From Lysobacteraceae bacterium (lineage in GTDB: Bacteria > Pseudomonadota > Gammaproteobacteria > Xanthomonadales > Xanthomonadaceae), in assembly GCA_017990865.1 (NCBI GenBank), contig JAGNNB010000138.1:1-7669 (forward strand): 7,669 nucleotides of DNA, read 5' to 3'. Every line of letters begins with the position of its first letter. Position 1 is the first letter of the stretch. The notes under the pieces were generated by a model. That model saw nothing but the letters and a program-made list of their open reading frames with translations, did no database searches and was not told the DNA's origin. This document shows positions 6,596 to 7,669 of this stretch, piece by piece. Made by a program: the position numbers and the translations under genes.

Positions 6596-6613
6596 GATTT
6601 CTCCATGATTCGC
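6596..6613 (+). promoter_or_regulatory. BaeR-box-like operator 1
   Basis: The site GATTTCTCCATGATTCGC matches the E. coli BaeR box as I recall it (TTTTTCTCCATDATTGGC) at 15 of 18 positions. It lies 85 bp upstream of the kinase start and shares a perfect 13-bp core, TTTCTCCATGATT, with operator 2. The recognition helix of the local regulator is nearly that of BaeR. It may serve autoregulation of the kinase operon, the Spy-like gene, or both. Confidence 0.68.
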
Positions 6614-6664
6614 TTTCTCAAGAAATTTCTAGAATTTATCGAAAGTTTGTTTCCTGGATGATTC

Positions 6665-6682
6665 GTTTTCTCCATGATTTCT
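6665..6682 (+). promoter_or_regulatory. BaeR-box-like operator 2
   Basis: The site GTTTTCTCCATGATTTCT matches the recalled BaeR box at 14 of 18 positions. It begins 69 bp after operator 1 in the same orientation and ends 86 bp before the Spy-like ATG. Extra TTTCTC half-sites follow each core (6614-6619 and 6678-6683). Placement upstream of an exported Spy-type gene matches the E. coli BaeR-spy arrangement. Confidence 0.68.
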
Positions 6683-6718
6683 CCACGTTCGCTGCATCGT
6701 GGCTGCGCATTCCCCGCC

Positions 6719-6724
6719 TAACCT
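6719..6724 (+). promoter_or_regulatory. weak -10 candidate for the Spy-like gene
   Basis: TAACCT keeps the first, second and last bases of the sigma70 -10 consensus and lies 37 bases downstream of operator 2. No good -35 is seen at the right distance, which would fit an activator-dependent promoter. Evidence is slight. Confidence 0.25.
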
Positions 6725-6755
6725 GTGCATCCACCGGAATACCCCGGTCGTCTAC

Positions 6756-6760
6756 GGAGA
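6756..6760 (+). promoter_or_regulatory. ribosome binding site of the Spy-like gene
   Basis: GGAGA sits eight bases before the ATG at 6769. It decides the start against the longer in-frame reading that extends back to 6157 through the kinase gene, and it is directly followed by a clean signal peptide. Confidence 0.7.
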
Positions 6761-6768
6761 ACGCCGCT

Positions 6769-7221
6769 ATGCCAAGCGCCCCCACTCGTCCCCGTCTCGC
6801 CGTCGTCGCCGCGCTGTCCTTGGCGTTCGCCGGCGCTTTCGCGCTCGCTGCGCATGCGCAACAAGGCTCGCCGCCGCCCGACGGTCCGCCCCATGGTCGC
6901 GAAATGGGCAAGGGCGGTCATCGCGGCCCGCCTTCGGCCGAGCGTGTCGCGAAAGAACTCGGACTCGACGCCGCGCAAACGAAGTCGCTGCAAGCGCTAT
7001 TCGACAAGCATCGCGCGCGCATGGAACAGTCGCACGAACGCGTCCGCGAAGAGCACGAGGCGATGCGACGCGAGCACGACGCCGAACTGCGCAAGCTGCT
7101 GGGCGACAAGAAATTCGAACAGTTCAAAGCGAAGCGCGAAGAGCACGGCCCGCCGCGCGGTCGCCGTTCGCCTCCGGGCGGCCCGCGGGGCGAGGGCGGT
7201 GCGCCGCCTCCGCCGCGCTGA
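6769..7221 (+). CDS. Spy/CpxP-like periplasmic chaperone or metal-stress protein
   Basis: The 150-residue precursor starts with a Sec signal peptide: basic residues at 7-9, a hydrophobic core 10-27 and an AHA cleavage site at 28-30. The mature part has a Pro/Gly/His-rich linker (31-56), a long highly charged helical region (57-128) and a Pro/Gly/Arg-rich tail (129-150). LDAAQ at 66-70 is a variant of the LTxxQ motif of Spy/CpxP proteins, and the following DKHRARMEQSHERVREEH resembles the charged helix of that family. Members are small periplasmic proteins that restrain aggregation or sense envelope and metal stress. It is divergent from the BaeS-like kinase gene, with BaeR-like boxes between them, as expected for a regulon member. 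Only one LTxxQ-like motif is clear, so it is a divergent member; a heavy-metal-sensor-type protein is the alternative label. It appears monocistronic, followed by a strong terminator. Confidence 0.8.
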   Translation: MPSAPTRPRLAVVAALSLAFAGAFALAAHAQQGSPPPDGPPHGREMGKGGHRGPPSAERVAKELGLDAAQTKSLQALFDKHRARMEQSHERVREEHEAMRREHDAELRKLLGDKKFEQFKAKREEHGPPRGRRSPPGGPRGEGGAPPPPR

Positions 7222-7251
7222 GCACGTCGCCGCTTTCGAAAAGCGAAAACG

Positions 7252-7281
7252 CGAAAGCCCGGGAGCGATCCCGGGCTTTCG
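7252..7281 (+). terminator. strong stem-loop terminator after the Spy-like gene
   Basis: CGAAAGCCCGGGA (7252-7264) is perfectly complementary to TCCCGGGCTTTCG (7269-7281), a 13-bp stem with a GCGA tetraloop, 30 bases after the stop codon. The downstream T-tract is poor (a TTT at 7285-7287), though the stem ends in CTTTCG. Confidence 0.75.
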
Positions 7282-7298
7282 TGCGTTTCGTGACGCGC

Positions 7299-7328
7299 CT
7301 AGCAGGCTGTTGAAAAACAGCCTGCTAG
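7299..7328. repeat. perfect 13-bp hairpin with GAAA loop
   Basis: CTAGCAGGCTGTT (7299-7311) pairs without mismatch to AACAGCCTGCTAG (7316-7328). The loop is GAAA (7312-7315), a stable GNRA-type tetraloop if transcribed. It forms the left tip of the MITE-like element and stands 17 bases after the preceding terminator stem. Confidence 0.75.
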
Positions 7329-7416
7329 CGCAGCTAAGGATGGCTGCGACGACGAAGCGAGCGCGTAAGCGATTGATTCGTCGGGAGCGAGTCCGGACAC
7401 GCGCCGGACTCGCGAC

Positions 7417-7447
7417 TTGAACAACGATCAGGAAGATCGTTGTTCAA
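7417..7447. repeat. perfect 13-bp hairpin at the right side of the MITE-like element
   Basis: TTGAACAACGATC (7417-7429) pairs without mismatch to GATCGTTGTTCAA (7435-7447), with a five-base AGGAA loop. It lies 33 bases beyond the aminotransferase stop codon (minus strand) and might act as that gene's terminator. Confidence 0.7.
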
Positions 7448-7480
7448 CAATCTGCTAGCCGAGCCAGCCAAGCCGAGCGA

Positions 7481-7669
7481 TTACGCCGCTGCGGCTTGTT
7501 CGATGCGCGGGCCTTCGATCAGCGCGCGTTTGAGCATGCCGATCAACAAATCCAACTCGTCGCTGCGCATCGCGAAATGCGGGGTGAAACGCAGCGAGTT
7601 TTCGCCGCCGTGGATCACTCCGATGCCGCATTCCCGCAGCCATTCTTCGGTCGAGCCGGTGCCGTAGCC
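7481..7669 (-). CDS. class III aminotransferase, C-terminal fragment (5' end outside window)
   Basis: The last 62 codons and a TAA stop are present; the gene continues beyond base 7669. The tail reads LRECGIGVIHGGENSLRFTPHF followed by a helix with SDELDLLIGMLKRAL. The GGENSLRFTP motif and terminal helix are typical of PLP-dependent class III (ornithine/acetylornithine type) aminotransferases, where this region closes the C-terminal small domain. The PLP lysine and substrate-specificity regions are not in the window, so the exact substrate cannot be given. The truncation is due to the window edge, not a mutation. Confidence 0.8.
   Translation of the reverse strand, partial: GYGTGSTEEWLRECGIGVIHGGENSLRFTPHFAMRSDELDLLIGMLKRALIEGPRIEQAAAA

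Larger units (their letters stand above)
7299..7458. mobile_element. MITE-like element with terminal inverted repeats and internal hairpins
   Basis: The ends are imperfect inverted repeats: CTAGCAGGCTGTTGAAAAA at 7299-7317, and on the other strand CTAGCAGATTGTTGAACAA read from 7458 to 7440 (16 of 19 match). Each end also lies in or beside a perfect 13-bp hairpin (7299-7328 and 7417-7447), and a 9-bp hairpin, CGAGTCCGG (7388-7396) with CCGGACTCG (7404-7412), lies between. No open frame inside has recognisable content. CTAG at both tips could be part of the repeat or a 4-bp target duplication. The end motif resembles termini I associate with IS elements such as IS1182-type, but that link is from memory and unsure. 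Confidence 0.55.

Noticed and set aside
6511..6675. N-terminal extension of the kinase to 6675
   Set aside because: It would cover the operator region, is unlike BaeS N-termini and would move TM1 far from the N-terminus; the start at 6510 is preferred.
6157..6768. In-frame extension of the Spy-like protein
   Set aside because: It overlaps the kinase gene antisense; the RBS at 6756-6760 and the signal peptide at 6769 define the true start.
1..7669. tRNA or rRNA genes
   Set aside because: No cloverleaf with a T-loop GTTCRANNC pattern in proper context and no rRNA-like conserved stretch was noticed on either strand; this was a by-eye scan only.

Overview
The window is GC-rich and reads as a gammaproteobacterial chromosome, most likely Xanthomonadaceae/Lysobacteraceae. 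This is inferred from the intergenic palindrome types, the codon style and the protein resemblances; no rRNA or tRNA gene is present to fix the taxon.

Layout. (i) 1-120: the 5' end of an IS110/IS1111-type insertion sequence. Its transposase start lies on the minus strand and runs off the window. It abuts, and seems to interrupt, the first of two inverted REP-like palindromes (121-146 and 192-220). (ii) 247-2541 (+): a 764-residue protein with an N-terminal Mrr-type PD-(D/E)xK nuclease domain, a STAND-type P-loop NTPase core and an unassigned C-terminal region. It is the best candidate for an antiphage defence gene here and is visibly less GC-rich than its surroundings. (iii) 2542-2730: a strong REP-like hairpin followed by a 27-bp tandem duplication. 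(iv) 2731-3363 (-): upp, uracil phosphoribosyltransferase. (v) 3364-3614: two GC-rich palindromes. (vi) 6510 down to 3615 (-): a three-gene operon, BaeS-like sensor kinase, BaeR-like response regulator and small alpha/beta hydrolase, each junction an ATGA overlap. (vii) 6511-6768: a divergent AT-rich regulatory region with two close matches to the E. coli BaeR box. (viii) 6769-7221 (+): an exported Spy/CpxP-like protein, then a strong terminator (7252-7281). (ix) 7299-7458: a 160-bp MITE-like element with imperfect terminal inverted repeats and internal perfect hairpins. (x) 7481-7669 (-): the C-terminus of a class III aminotransferase, cut by the window edge.

How the parts work together. The kinase, regulator, Spy-like protein and intergenic BaeR-like sites form a coherent envelope-stress module: the sensor would detect envelope damage, and the regulator would bind the shared intergenic region to induce the periplasmic chaperone and possibly its own operon. 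The left third (IS end, REP repeats, nuclease-STAND gene, palindrome, tandem repeat) looks like an accessory insertion beside the housekeeping upp gene. The nuclease-STAND protein appears to act alone; no partner gene is visible in the window, though one could lie beyond the insertion sequence.
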